Of a DNA stretch of 64,000 nucleotides, positions 56,457 through 64,000 are shown one piece after another; positions within the stretch are counted from its first letter, which is position 1; each line of letters begins with the position of its first letter. The stretch comes from Actinomycetota bacterium (GTDB taxonomy: Bacteria; Actinomycetota; Actinomycetes; Actinomycetales; Dermatophilaceae): assembly GCA_020161815.1 (NCBI GenBank), contig JAIUOP010000014.1, positions 17,128-81,127 on the forward strand, in the 5' to 3' direction. A program made the translations under genes and the position numbers. Under the pieces are notes generated by a model that saw nothing but the letters and a program-made list of their open reading frames with translations, did not search any database and was not told the origin of the DNA.

Positions 56457-57698
56457 CTAGGTCGCTTCGAGCGGCTCTCCCAGCCACCTGAGCAGGTGGT
56501 CATGGACGCGCTCGTCGTTGAGCAGCCCGAGGTGGTGCAGCCCGGTGATGACGGCGACCCGTTCCTCCTCGAACCGGCTCGGCACGTCCTCCCGCGCCAG
56601 GTGCCGCGCCGAGTCCACCGGCACCAACAGGTCCCCGACCTGCTCGACGGCCCGACGCGGATGCGAGCCGAGGACGGCGATGACGGCGTGGTGCCGCACC
56701 CCGGCCAGGGCCGGCGGATGAGTTCGCCTGTCCTGCAGGCTGTCCGGCGAGTGACCCTCCCAGTCGGCCGGCACCACGTTGCCGTGGGCGAGGTCCCGCA
56801 CCCCGACGCTCCGCCGGCGCAGGTAGTCGCCGAGCCAGGCCCCCTTGCCCGAGGTGGCGAGCGCCTCCGCGGCCCGGTGCACACCGCGGGCCACGGGTGA
56901 TCCGTGATGGGGTGACCCGAGGGCGACCGTGTCCGACACGAGCGGCAGCCAGGCGGCCTGCGGCGGAGCCTGCGCGAGCGCACTGTGGATGACCAGCCCA
57001 CCCATGGAGTGGCCGATGAGGACGATGCAGGTGACCGGCACCGGCCAGGCCGCCACGAGGCCCTCGAGCAGGCCGGCGAGTGCCTGACCGTTCTCGGAGA
57101 TCCGCAGGCCGGAGTTGTAGCGGACGAGCACCGGGGTGAGCCCGAGGTCTGCGGCCAGCCGGTCGGCATACGGTCTCCGACGCTCGGCGCCCAGGCGCCA
57201 GGACGCCTCGGTCTCGCAGAGCCCGTGGAGGAAGAAGGCGACCTCTCCCGTGGGTGCCTCGTATGCCGTCCGCACGCCTTCCGCCGTCAGCGGCACCGCC
57301 CGTCCAGCGGAGCGGATGTGCATGGTCGGGGCGAGGCTGGGCATCCGGGCGTGCACGTGGTCACCGCGGATCCCCAGCCCGACGGCCAGGGCCTGGTGTC
57401 CACGAGGAGCATCATGCAGGCTCGTCCGCTCCGTGTCGCGCGCCCGAAGTCGCTGTCCGGCAACGACTCCCGCGACGCGGGCGGCGACATCCACGCCGAG
57501 CCCGGTCGCGGCATACGCGAGGCCGGCGACGGCGTCGTGGGCGACCTGGACGGGCGTGGCCACCGGGCCGAGGCCGACGCGCAGGGCGTCGTGGACGGTG
57601 TCGCTGATCGCGCTGTGGGCGCCCCGGACGAGGGACGTGGCGTGGCGCAACTCGGTGCCGGCCAAGCGGCCGAGGTCGACGGCTTCCTGCGACTTCAT
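56457..57698 (-). CDS. Alpha/beta hydrolase, PGAP1/lipase-like
   Basis: A 413-residue protein: helical N-terminus, then VAFFLHGLCETEASWRL, VLIGHSMGGLVIHSALA (nucleophile Ser), TVALGSPHHGSPVARGVHRAA, and GLHHLGLLNDERVHDHLLRWL near the end with the His. This is the pattern of PGAP1/triacylglycerol-lipase-type serine hydrolases. ATG at 57698 follows CGGAAGG, a ribosome binding site, so this gene has a leader. There is no signal peptide. Confidence 0.85.
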   Translation of the reverse strand: MKSQEAVDLGRLAGTELRHATSLVRGAHSAISDTVHDALRVGLGPVATPVQVAHDAVAGLAYAATGLGVDVAARVAGVVAGQRLRARDTERTSLHDAPRGHQALAVGLGIRGDHVHARMPSLAPTMHIRSAGRAVPLTAEGVRTAYEAPTGEVAFFLHGLCETEASWRLGAERRRPYADRLAADLGLTPVLVRYNSGLRISENGQALAGLLEGLVAAWPVPVTCIVLIGHSMGGLVIHSALAQAPPQAAWLPLVSDTVALGSPHHGSPVARGVHRAAEALATSGKGAWLGDYLRRRSVGVRDLAHGNVVPADWEGHSPDSLQDRRTHPPALAGVRHHAVIAVLGSHPRRAVEQVGDLLVPVDSARHLAREDVPSRFEEERVAVITGLHHLGLLNDERVHDHLLRWLGEPLEAT

Positions 57699-57749
57699 GG
57701 ACGCCTTCCGATCGAGGTGCTTCTCACTCTCGCACGAGGAATGCCCATT

Positions 57750-57771
57750 CGGTCGCCCCTGAGCGCGACCG
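57750..57771 (-). terminator. Hairpin after the 57807-58370 gene
   Basis: CGGTCGC and GCGACCG pair across an 8-nt loop, about 35 bp after the stop at 57807 on the minus strand; no T tract. Confidence 0.4.
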
Positions 57772-57806
57772 TCGACGCAGGGATCGCCTCGGCGACTGCC
57801 CGAGAC

Positions 57807-58370
57807 TCAATTCCCAACCAGTGACGGCACCACGAAGTCCTCAGGCGTGAGGCCGAGGAGACGATAGCGAGCCCACGGGTCGTCAGGCATTGCCTTCTTG
57901 GGCTGGCGACTGCGGACCCCCATCTTGTTGAGCTTGACGTCCTCGGCGCGCGAGATGACAGCAAACCCAAGTTCCTTCATCAAGAGCTCCGCCAACTCGT
58001 CGGCCTTCAGCGCGTCAGCCCGCCGCAGGACCTCGTCACGGACGACCGCGATGGGGATCGCGTGATCAAGCACCAGACCCCAGCCGCCCACAGGGCGACG
58101 ACCGACACCAGAAATCCGCCCCCAGGCCAGAGGCGACCAGGGGTAGTCGAGCGGGTACTTAGCGCCCAGCGCAGGAGCCGGCTGCCGAGGACGCTCGAAG
58201 AAGTAGTAGGAAGCTTCCCGGATGAGCTTGTGTGCGCCGTCTCTGCGCACCGTGACCCCGTCGGTCGACTCCAGCTGGCGCGCACAATGCCGCGCAATCA
58301 CGAGCACTGACGCGGCGTCGCGGCGGTCCCTTCGTGCGCCGAGGGACACCAAGCGCCCGATCTCTGCCAT
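57807..58370 (-). CDS. Conserved hypothetical protein
   Basis: A 187-residue soluble protein. The N-terminus VSLGARRDRRDAASVLVIARH is followed by KLIREASYYFFERPRQPAP, YPLDYPWSPLAWGRISG and LKADELAELLMKELGFAVISR, and it ends RYRLLGLTPEDFVVPSL. No signal peptide. ATG at 58370 has TACGTT 7 nt upstream. No domain recognised. The gene's base use is like its neighbours'. Confidence 0.65.
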   Translation of the reverse strand: MAEIGRLVSLGARRDRRDAASVLVIARHCARQLESTDGVTVRRDGAHKLIREASYYFFERPRQPAPALGAKYPLDYPWSPLAWGRISGVGRRPVGGWGLVLDHAIPIAVVRDEVLRRADALKADELAELLMKELGFAVISRAEDVKLNKMGVRSRQPKKAMPDDPWARYRLLGLTPEDFVVPSLVGN

Positions 58371-58377
58371 GGCCGAC

Positions 58378-58426
58378 AACGTAGGGCATCGATGGCTGGG
58401 GCGGCAGACCCCGGACCGCCTAGCCT
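58378..58426. promoter_or_regulatory. Divergent leaderless promoters (TACGTT minus, TAGCCT plus)
   Basis: TACGTT (58378-58383, minus) is 7 nt before the hypothetical gene's ATG. TAGCCT (58421-58426, plus) is 6 nt before the PIG-L ATG at 58433. Confidence 0.55.
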
Positions 58427-58432
58427 GCCGTC

Positions 58433-59209
58433 ATGACCGGACTGATCGACAGTGCCCGACGGGTGCTCCTTGTCCATGCCCATCCCGACGACGAGACGCT
58501 CGCGACCGGGGCCCTGATCGCCGACCTCGTCGCGCGCGGTGTCGAGGTCCACGTCGTCACGGCCACGCGGGGCGAGCGGGGCGAGCTGATGCCCGGGGTG
58601 GTCGACGTCGAGCCCGGGTCGGAGGCCTTCGTGGCACACCGCGAGGGTGAGCTGGCAAAAGCGTTGTCCCACTTGGGCGTTCGCCACCACTGCTTCCTCG
58701 GCATGCCGCCCGCTCGCGACCGCGCCCACCGCACCTCCCGCCGCTATCGGGACTCCGGCATGCGCTGGATCCGCGAGGGCCTGGCCGGCCCCGCGAAGGA
58801 CGCCCCCGCAGACGCCTTCACCATTGTGCCCCTCACCGAGCCAGTGGCCGACCTCGCGGCCTACGTTGAGGCGACCGCCCCGGATGTCCTCGTGAGCTAC
58901 GACGCCGGCGGCGGTTACGGCCACCCCGACCACGTCAGGACGCACGAGGTGACCCGAGAGGTCGCGCGCGCACACGGCATACCGGTGATCGAAGTCATCC
59001 CCCCGGATCGGGAGGTCGACGGCGACGCCGCGGCCATCGAATGGACCGATGGCTCAACCCATTTGGCCACCGTGCAGGCCGCACTGCGCGCCCACGCGAC
59101 GCAGGTGCGCGTCGACGGCACGGACGTCGTCCACGTCGGTGGCCAACGCGAGCCGATCGTCACGCGGATCGGCCTGCGGCACAGGGGTGCGGACGTGGCC
59201 GACGTGTGA
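58433..59209 (+). CDS. PIG-L deacetylase family protein (MshB-like)
   Basis: A 258-residue zinc deacetylase: LLVHAHPDDETLATGALIA (HPDDE zinc motif), ATRGERGE and YDAGGGYGHPDHVRTHEV with the second His pair. MshB cleaves GlcNAc-inositol in mycothiol synthesis; Mca and other PIG-L enzymes have the same motifs, so assignment to mshB is tentative. ATG is set by TAGCCT. The next gene begins 12 nt after its stop. Confidence 0.85.
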   Translation: MTGLIDSARRVLLVHAHPDDETLATGALIADLVARGVEVHVVTATRGERGELMPGVVDVEPGSEAFVAHREGELAKALSHLGVRHHCFLGMPPARDRAHRTSRRYRDSGMRWIREGLAGPAKDAPADAFTIVPLTEPVADLAAYVEATAPDVLVSYDAGGGYGHPDHVRTHEVTREVARAHGIPVIEVIPPDREVDGDAAAIEWTDGSTHLATVQAALRAHATQVRVDGTDVVHVGGQREPIVTRIGLRHRGADVADV

Positions 59210-59221
59210 TGACATGGGCGG

Positions 59222-60970
59222 GTGACCAAGGATCGGCACTCACGCCCCCGACGGCAGCCCAACCGCCAGGCCACCCGGCGTGGGGCAGCTGTGCGGCAGC
59301 ACCGGGAACCGACCCGCCTCGAGGACCAGCCCATGATCCGGGATCTCCGGCGAGTCCTTCGAAGCGAGGACCCGTGGATGGTGGCGCAGTACGTCTCTGG
59401 CGTGGTGGCGTTGGTCGGCTCCGCAGGCGAGGGCGCCAGGGAGCTGGTCGAGAGCTTCCTGAGCGTGCCGATCGCCGAGACCACTGCGGCCCTCCACGTG
59501 CTGGCCGAGTACCTCGAGGACGAGCTGCTCGTGGCACGGATCCGTCGAGGCCTGGCGCAGCGTCGGCATCCGATGCCCGATCAGGTCAGCCAGTTCGCGC
59601 AGCTGGAGGTGGGTCGGGCCTGCGTCATGACCGATCCGCTCGGCGACGGTGAGGACGTGATCCTTGAGTTGCACGCACCCGGCGTGCCACCGAGTTCACT
59701 GCTCATCTATGTCGACCACAACCTGGGCGCGCTCCTCAAGGACGCCTTCGTCGCCGACGACTTCGACACGACCATCGCCCGCCTGACGGAGATCTCGCAC
59801 GATCAGGGATTGCCGGCCACCTTCGAGGAGATCACCCACGCCGACGTGAGGGCCCGCGTCGAGGAGGCCCTGGCCGCCTACGACCGTGACGACCATGGGG
59901 TGCCACCCGGAGAGACCTGGCCCGCGATGCGGGCATTCGTCGGGTATTCCGTGCGCGGGCTTCCCGAGGGCGGCACCGGCTATGACGATGGGTCGGATCG
60001 CGACGCCCTCGACGAGGAGGACGAGGCGATCGTGCTGGCGCACGACTTCCTGGACAGTCCAGAGGCCGCGTCCTTGAGCACACCCGAGGACCAGGTGCAC
60101 GAGATCGCCCACGTGCTCATGGACTTCACGTTGGCGTTCCTGGGCACGGATCCGCTGCGATGGAGTCCGCCAACGGCCGAGATCGCCCTCGATCAGGCTC
60201 TTCCCACGATGGTCGACGGGGACTGGGACGGCTACGACGAGGTGCCGGAGGTGCTGGCGGCTCTGGTTCGGTTTGCCCACCGCGTGCGTGAGATCCCGGC
60301 GAGCTTGACTCAGGAGACGTTGGCGACCGTCACGATGTTCACCCCGTCCTACCTCTCCAAGCGACATGACCCGGAGGTCATGGAACGCCGGCGTGCGTTG
60401 GAGCTCGCCTTCGAGGCCATCAATCAGCGCTCGCTGATGTCGTGGACGGATCGGCAGCTGACGGATGCCGTGGGGTCGGTCGAGGTGGCCCGCACCATGG
60501 GCACGGCGCCTCTCCCCGACGAGGGACTGGATCTGACCGGCGTGCCGCCGGACATCTCCGACCGCGTGCTGGCGATCGCCCAACTGGTCGATGGGGCCTG
60601 CGCGAGGTTCTTCGACATCGAGGTGCGCACCGCGTGCCGCCGCTTCCTGGCGATGGTGGCGACCAACGACCCGCCGATCTTCCGTCGGCGCTCTCGCGAC
60701 GACACCACAGCCGCAGCGATAGTGTGGGTGATCGGTCGAGCGAACAGAATCGTGAGCACCTGGGAAGGCGGTCTGCCGGTCGGCGACCTGATGGACCACT
60801 TCGGCCTCAGCGGGAGCCCGAGTCAACGCGCACAGACGATGCTCCGTGCGATCGGCGTCGACCCCCACCGTCAGTACGGCGGCATGGACCTGGCGACCCC
60901 ACTCCTGCTCACGAGCGAGCGGCGGGCGGAGTTGCTCCGCCTGCTCGGCCCGGAGCTCCAGCAGGGCTGA
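59222..60970 (+). CDS. Large protein with DUF6398-like C-terminal domain
   Basis: A 582-residue protein without membrane helices. The N-terminus is basic (RHSRPRRQPNRQATRRG). The middle is acidic and helical (PLGDGEDVILELHAPGVPP, and DEEDEAIVLAHDFL). Residues ~445-560 (ISDRVLAIAQLVDGACARFF, then FRRRSRDDTTAAAIVWVIGR, ending LMDHFGLSGSPSQRAQTML) resemble a DUF6398-type helical domain with a helix-turn-helix-like end. It could be a nucleic-acid-related protein, but the function is unknown. GTG at 59222 is the likely start, 12 nt after the PIG-L stop, so the two are probably co-transcribed. Confidence 0.65.
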   Translation: MTKDRHSRPRRQPNRQATRRGAAVRQHREPTRLEDQPMIRDLRRVLRSEDPWMVAQYVSGVVALVGSAGEGARELVESFLSVPIAETTAALHVLAEYLEDELLVARIRRGLAQRRHPMPDQVSQFAQLEVGRACVMTDPLGDGEDVILELHAPGVPPSSLLIYVDHNLGALLKDAFVADDFDTTIARLTEISHDQGLPATFEEITHADVRARVEEALAAYDRDDHGVPPGETWPAMRAFVGYSVRGLPEGGTGYDDGSDRDALDEEDEAIVLAHDFLDSPEAASLSTPEDQVHEIAHVLMDFTLAFLGTDPLRWSPPTAEIALDQALPTMVDGDWDGYDEVPEVLAALVRFAHRVREIPASLTQETLATVTMFTPSYLSKRHDPEVMERRRALELAFEAINQRSLMSWTDRQLTDAVGSVEVARTMGTAPLPDEGLDLTGVPPDISDRVLAIAQLVDGACARFFDIEVRTACRRFLAMVATNDPPIFRRRSRDDTTAAAIVWVIGRANRIVSTWEGGLPVGDLMDHFGLSGSPSQRAQTMLRAIGVDPHRQYGGMDLATPLLLTSERRAELLRLLGPELQQG

Positions 60971-60980
60971 CCGGGAGAGC

Positions 60981-63149
60981 TCAGCTGGACTTGGCTGGCC
61001 ACCAGATCTTCGGGCCGATGTCGACGGCGAGCGCCGGCACGAGCAGCGAGCGGACGATCAGGGTGTCGAGGAGGACACCGAAGGCCACGATGAACGCGAG
61101 CTGCGCCAGGAAGATCAGCGGGATCACGGTGAGCGCTCCGAAGGTCGCCGCGAGCACCAGGCCGGCGCTCGTGATGACGCCACCGGTCACCGAGAGGGCG
61201 CGCAGGACACCCTTGCGAGCGCCGAGGTGTGCAGACTCCTCGCGGGCCCTGGTCATGAGGAAGATCGAGTAGTCGATGCCCAGGGCGATGAGGAAGACGA
61301 AGCCGTAGAGCACGGTCGTCGGGTCGCCGCCGGGGAACCCGAGGACGTGGTTGAAGACGATCGCCGAGACGCCCATCGCCGCCGCGAAGGACAGCACGTT
61401 GGCGACCATGAGGATCAGCGGGGCGACGATCGAGCGCAGCAGCGCGACGAGCACGAGGAAGACGACGAGCAGGATGACCGGGGCGACGAGCTTGAAGTCG
61501 CGGTCGGCCGCGGTCCGGGTGTCGAGCTGCTGGGCGGTGTCGCCGCCGACGAGGATCTGCGGGTCGACCCGGTCGAGGTCGGTGCGGATCCGTTGGACCG
61601 TGTCGACGGCCTGCGGCGAGTCGATGGCGTCGGACAGGGTGGCCTGGACGATGACCTTGCCGTCGACGACCTTCGGCGGGGCGCCGGGGGGGCCCTGGGT
61701 GAGGCCGAGCGAGGGCTGGGTGACACCGGCCTCGTCACCGAGGATCGCGAGCACGTCCTGGGCCTTGTCCTCGGGGCTGAGGATGAGCACCGGTGAGCCG
61801 GAACCGGCGTCGAAGTGCTTGGCGAGGAGTTCCTGGCCGGAGACCGAGTCGACCTTGGTGAGGAAGATGTCGGACTGGGCGACCCCGCTGACCTTGAGCG
61901 TGGGCAGGAAGGCGGCCGCGACGAGCAGGCCGATGGTCACCCCGACCCAGGTGCGACGCGGGTGGCGACCGACGGCCTCGGCGACCCGGCGCCAGCCGAA
62001 GCGGTTGGCGAGCTTGTTCTCGTCGTCGACCTGGTCCACGTGCGGCACCGACGGCCAGAAGATCCAGCGGCGGCCGAGGAGCAGCATGGCGGGCAGGAAG
62101 GTGAGCGCCGCGAGGTACGCGCCGGTGATGCCGAGGGCGGCGACCGGGCCCAGGCCGGAGGAGCTCTTGAGGTCGGCGAGCATGAGAGCGAGCAGGCCGA
62201 GGATGACGGTGGCGGCGCTGGCGGTGATCGGCTCGACGGTGGCCCGCCATGCCTTCTTCAGCGCGACCCACGTCGAGGCGTGGCGGTGCAGCTCCTCCTT
62301 GTAGCGGGAGACGAGGAGCAGTGCATAGTCGGTGGCAGCGCCGACGACGAGGATCGAGAGGATGCCCTGGCTCTGGCCGGAGACGGTGATCAAGCCGGCG
62401 TCGGCGACGCGGTAGACGACGTAGCCGGCCGCCGAGAGACCGAAGACGGCGGTGAGCAGGACCGCGATCGGCAGGACCGGGCTCCGGTAGACGATGAGCA
62501 GGATGACGAGGACGACGACGAGGGCGACACCGAGGAGGATGCCGTCGATCCCGCCGAACGCGCTGCTCAGGTCGGAGATGAAGCCGGCGGGCCCGGTGAC
62601 GTATGCCGTCATCCCGGCGTCCCCGAGCTGGCTCGCCACCGCTTCGCGGATGTCGTCGGCGACGACCTTGAGGGCGATGTCCTCCCCGACCTTCTCGGAG
62701 ATCTTGTCGGCGTTGAGCGGAAGGACGAGGAGGAGCGCCTGGCCGTCCTGGCTCGGGACCGCGGTGAGCGGGACCTGCGGGGGCGTGGCGAGGAAGTCGG
62801 CGATCGTGCTGCCGTCGCTGAGTGCGGTGCTGGTGCCGGGGAGCTCCTTGGCGAGGGCCTGGGCACGACCGAGGTCGTCGGGCTGCAGGCCGCCGTCACG
62901 GGCGGCGACGATGATCAGCGGCAGGGCGGTGGAGTCCTGGAAGTCGGCGAGCGCATTGGCCACGACCGTGGACTCGGCGTCCTCGGGGAGGAAGCTCGCG
63001 GCCGAGTTCTCCTGGAGCTCGGACAGGCCCCCCATGGCCTGGCCGCCGACACCGCCGAGGCCGAACCACACGAGGATCATGGCGATGGCGGCGAGGGTGA
63101 CGCGGAAGGGGATCTTCACGCGCTCGTCGGGGTGGCTGGACCGCGCCAT
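60981..63149 (-). CDS. MMPL-family transporter
   Basis: A 722-residue RND-like transporter with two repeats of six helices. The motifs VVGAATDYALLLVSRYKEELHR and FLIALGIDYSIFLMTRAREES (the paired GxxxDY(S/A) segments with the proton-relay Asp residues) are diagnostic of MmpL/MMPL proteins. Periplasmic loops follow helices 1 and 7. It exports lipids or lipophilic compounds. ATG at 63149 follows GAGGAGCCCTGCTG, so it has a leader. A MarR gene diverges with a palindromic operator between them. Confidence 0.93.
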   Translation of the reverse strand: MARSSHPDERVKIPFRVTLAAIAMILVWFGLGGVGGQAMGGLSELQENSAASFLPEDAESTVVANALADFQDSTALPLIIVAARDGGLQPDDLGRAQALAKELPGTSTALSDGSTIADFLATPPQVPLTAVPSQDGQALLLVLPLNADKISEKVGEDIALKVVADDIREAVASQLGDAGMTAYVTGPAGFISDLSSAFGGIDGILLGVALVVVLVILLIVYRSPVLPIAVLLTAVFGLSAAGYVVYRVADAGLITVSGQSQGILSILVVGAATDYALLLVSRYKEELHRHASTWVALKKAWRATVEPITASAATVILGLLALMLADLKSSSGLGPVAALGITGAYLAALTFLPAMLLLGRRWIFWPSVPHVDQVDDENKLANRFGWRRVAEAVGRHPRRTWVGVTIGLLVAAAFLPTLKVSGVAQSDIFLTKVDSVSGQELLAKHFDAGSGSPVLILSPEDKAQDVLAILGDEAGVTQPSLGLTQGPPGAPPKVVDGKVIVQATLSDAIDSPQAVDTVQRIRTDLDRVDPQILVGGDTAQQLDTRTAADRDFKLVAPVILLVVFLVLVALLRSIVAPLILMVANVLSFAAAMGVSAIVFNHVLGFPGGDPTTVLYGFVFLIALGIDYSIFLMTRAREESAHLGARKGVLRALSVTGGVITSAGLVLAATFGALTVIPLIFLAQLAFIVAFGVLLDTLIVRSLLVPALAVDIGPKIWWPAKSS

Positions 63150-63186
63150 CAGCAGGGCTCCTCGGCTAGACTTGTCTCGATCGGTT

Positions 63187-63205
63187 ACTTAGAAGATAAC
63201 TAAGT
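63187..63205. promoter_or_regulatory. Palindromic MarR-type operator
   Basis: ACTTAG-aagataa-CTAAGT, a 6+6 palindrome with a 7-bp spacer in the AT-rich run TTACTTAGAAGATAACTAAG, lies between the MMPL and MarR genes. It fits a MarR dimer site that controls both, and it overlaps possible -10 sequences (TAAGTT and TAAGTA). Confidence 0.7.
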
Positions 63206-63319
63206 TGGTGAACGAAAATTAGCACGACGGGCCGGGACGAGTCCACGCGAGGGGTCGCGGGGGGCTCGGGCGTCGCATCGGCGGACTCGGGCGTCGCCCC
63301 GGCGGGCTCGGCGCCGGCG

Positions 63320-63799
63320 GTGGCCGGGGCGGGGCTCGAGGCCTCGCACCGGACGGTGCAGCAGGTCGTGCCGCAGTGGCGCCGCTCGGCCACCCTCGAC
63401 CGGTTGCAGCAGCTCATCGATGCCTCGGCGACGGCGCCCGCCGCCGTGGCGCGCCGTGCGCACCTGTCCGCCTCGGAGCTGCACGCGTTGCGTCACCTGT
63501 CGATGCAGGCCATGGGCCCGGCCGAGCTGGCCAAGGCCCTGGGGGTGACCACGGCCGCGTCCTCCGGAGTGGTGGATCGCCTGGTCGCCCACGGGCACGC
63601 CGAGCGTCATCCGCACCCGCTGGACGGTCGCCGGACCGAGGTCCGGCTCACCGACTCCGGGCGGGCCGAGTCCATCGGGCACCTGGCACCGATGTTCGCC
63701 GCACTCGCGGCGCTGGATGCCTCGCTGTCGGATGAGGAGCGCGTGGTCGTGGACCGCTACCTCGACGGCGCCATCGCCGCCGTCCGTACCCTCCTGTAG
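63320..63799 (+). CDS. MarR-family transcriptional regulator
   Basis: A 159-residue winged-HTH protein: LRHLSMQAMGPAELAKALGVTTAASSGVVDRLVAHGHAERHPHPLDGRRTEVRLTDSG is the MarR core (wing with DGRR). The gene's 5' end is unclear: from GTG 63320 the protein is normal length, but the frame is open further upstream to near 63211 without ATG/GTG, in a Gly/Ser-rich repeat region. It probably represses the divergent MMPL transporter gene by the operator at 63187. Confidence 0.9.
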   Translation: MAGAGLEASHRTVQQVVPQWRRSATLDRLQQLIDASATAPAAVARRAHLSASELHALRHLSMQAMGPAELAKALGVTTAASSGVVDRLVAHGHAERHPHPLDGRRTEVRLTDSGRAESIGHLAPMFAALAALDASLSDEERVVVDRYLDGAIAAVRTLL

Positions 63800-63974
63800 C
63801 GATCCCGCGAATCCGACGGGGCTCGCGACCCGCTCGGTCAGCCAGCGGCGGACTGGGTGCTGGCGCGACCGATGACCTGACTTCGGTCACTTCGACCTGA
63901 TCGGCGAGGGGTGGGGTCTGTGACCTGCGGGAACGTGGCGCGTCGCGCGATGTTTAGGCACTAATTGATGCCTC

Positions 63975-63980
63975 TAGGCT
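63975..63980 (+). promoter_or_regulatory. Leaderless -10 (TAGGCT) at the right edge
   Basis: TAGGCT is 6 nt before the ATG at 63987. The 63800-63960 gap holds no gene or clear hairpin. Confidence 0.5.
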
Positions 63981-63986
63981 TCGCGG

Positions 63987-64000
63987 ATGGCGTGGATCCG
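63987..64000 (+). CDS. Start of a gene cut by the right edge
   Basis: ATG GCG TGG ATC opens a frame 6 nt after TAGGCT. Only four codons (MAWI) are visible, so the product cannot be named. Confidence 0.45.

Noticed and set aside
1..64000. tRNA or rRNA genes
   Set aside because: No cloverleaf-like sequence with T-loop GGTTCRANNCC and no rRNA segments were seen in the intergenic stretches.

Overview
The window is very GC-rich with almost pure G/C third positions. It carries actinobacterial families: an IdeR-type iron box, an actinobacterial LexA box, a DUF222/HNH protein, DUF5926, a LysE/LysG pair, an MshB-like PIG-L deacetylase and polyprenol-mannose-type glycosyltransferases. The best reading is chromosomal DNA of a Micrococcales actinobacterium, possibly Intrasporangiaceae-like; the genus is inference. 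Many genes lack a Shine-Dalgarno sequence and instead have a TANNNT -10 element 6-8 nt before ATG/GTG, so leaderless transcription appears to be the main start mode. I used it to choose many starts.

Layout. 1-542: end of a lipid kinase. 0.6-6 kb: nitrite/NO block with a frameshifted regulator, DUF2249, hemerythrin, an NnrS-like protein and a membrane-anchored copper nitrite reductase. 6-10 kb: acyltransferase and the iron-boxed efeUOB uptake operon (efeB frameshifted). 10-19.4 kb: pheA, DUF4446, a GDT1 transporter and an envelope cluster of glycosyltransferases and large membrane proteins. 19.4-32 kb: ECF sigma/Ogt, LysG/LysE, a serine hydrolase, a DUF2510 protein, MFS, an oxidoreductase, a cupin, an acyl-CoA dehydrogenase and a GH13 enzyme.

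32-39.4 kb is an accessory, decaying region. It holds an SOS-controlled DUF222/HNH gene with an in-frame ORF beyond its stop codon, a 5'-truncated copper monooxygenase, a nuclease with an amber codon fused to a truncated LOG gene, and an AAA ATPase lying between a fadH fragment and a VWA fragment, with GTCTCA-containing repeats beside it. 39.4-51.1 kb returns to housekeeping genes: Fpg/Nei glycosylase, APP1-type phosphatase, an HPr-kinase-like ATPase, ATP-dependent DNA ligase, MazG, a TRIC-like channel, hydrolases, a thioesterase, transporters, thioredoxin and an LLM oxidoreductase.

51.1-54 kb is the most novel part. A 560-bp non-coding stretch has four copies of a 29-bp repeat, two of them forming a perfect hairpin. 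It is followed by three co-directional genes: two related proteins of unknown function and a third with a helix-hairpin-helix-like segment. 54-64 kb holds a VOC protein, membrane proteins, CotH, a lipase-like hydrolase, PIG-L, a DUF6398-like protein and a MarR/MMPL divergent pair with a palindromic operator.

Across the window the octamer GTATGCCG/CGGCATAC occurs about 60 times against roughly two expected from composition, on both strands and mostly in frame in genes. This is a sequence-level signal that the gene annotation does not explain.
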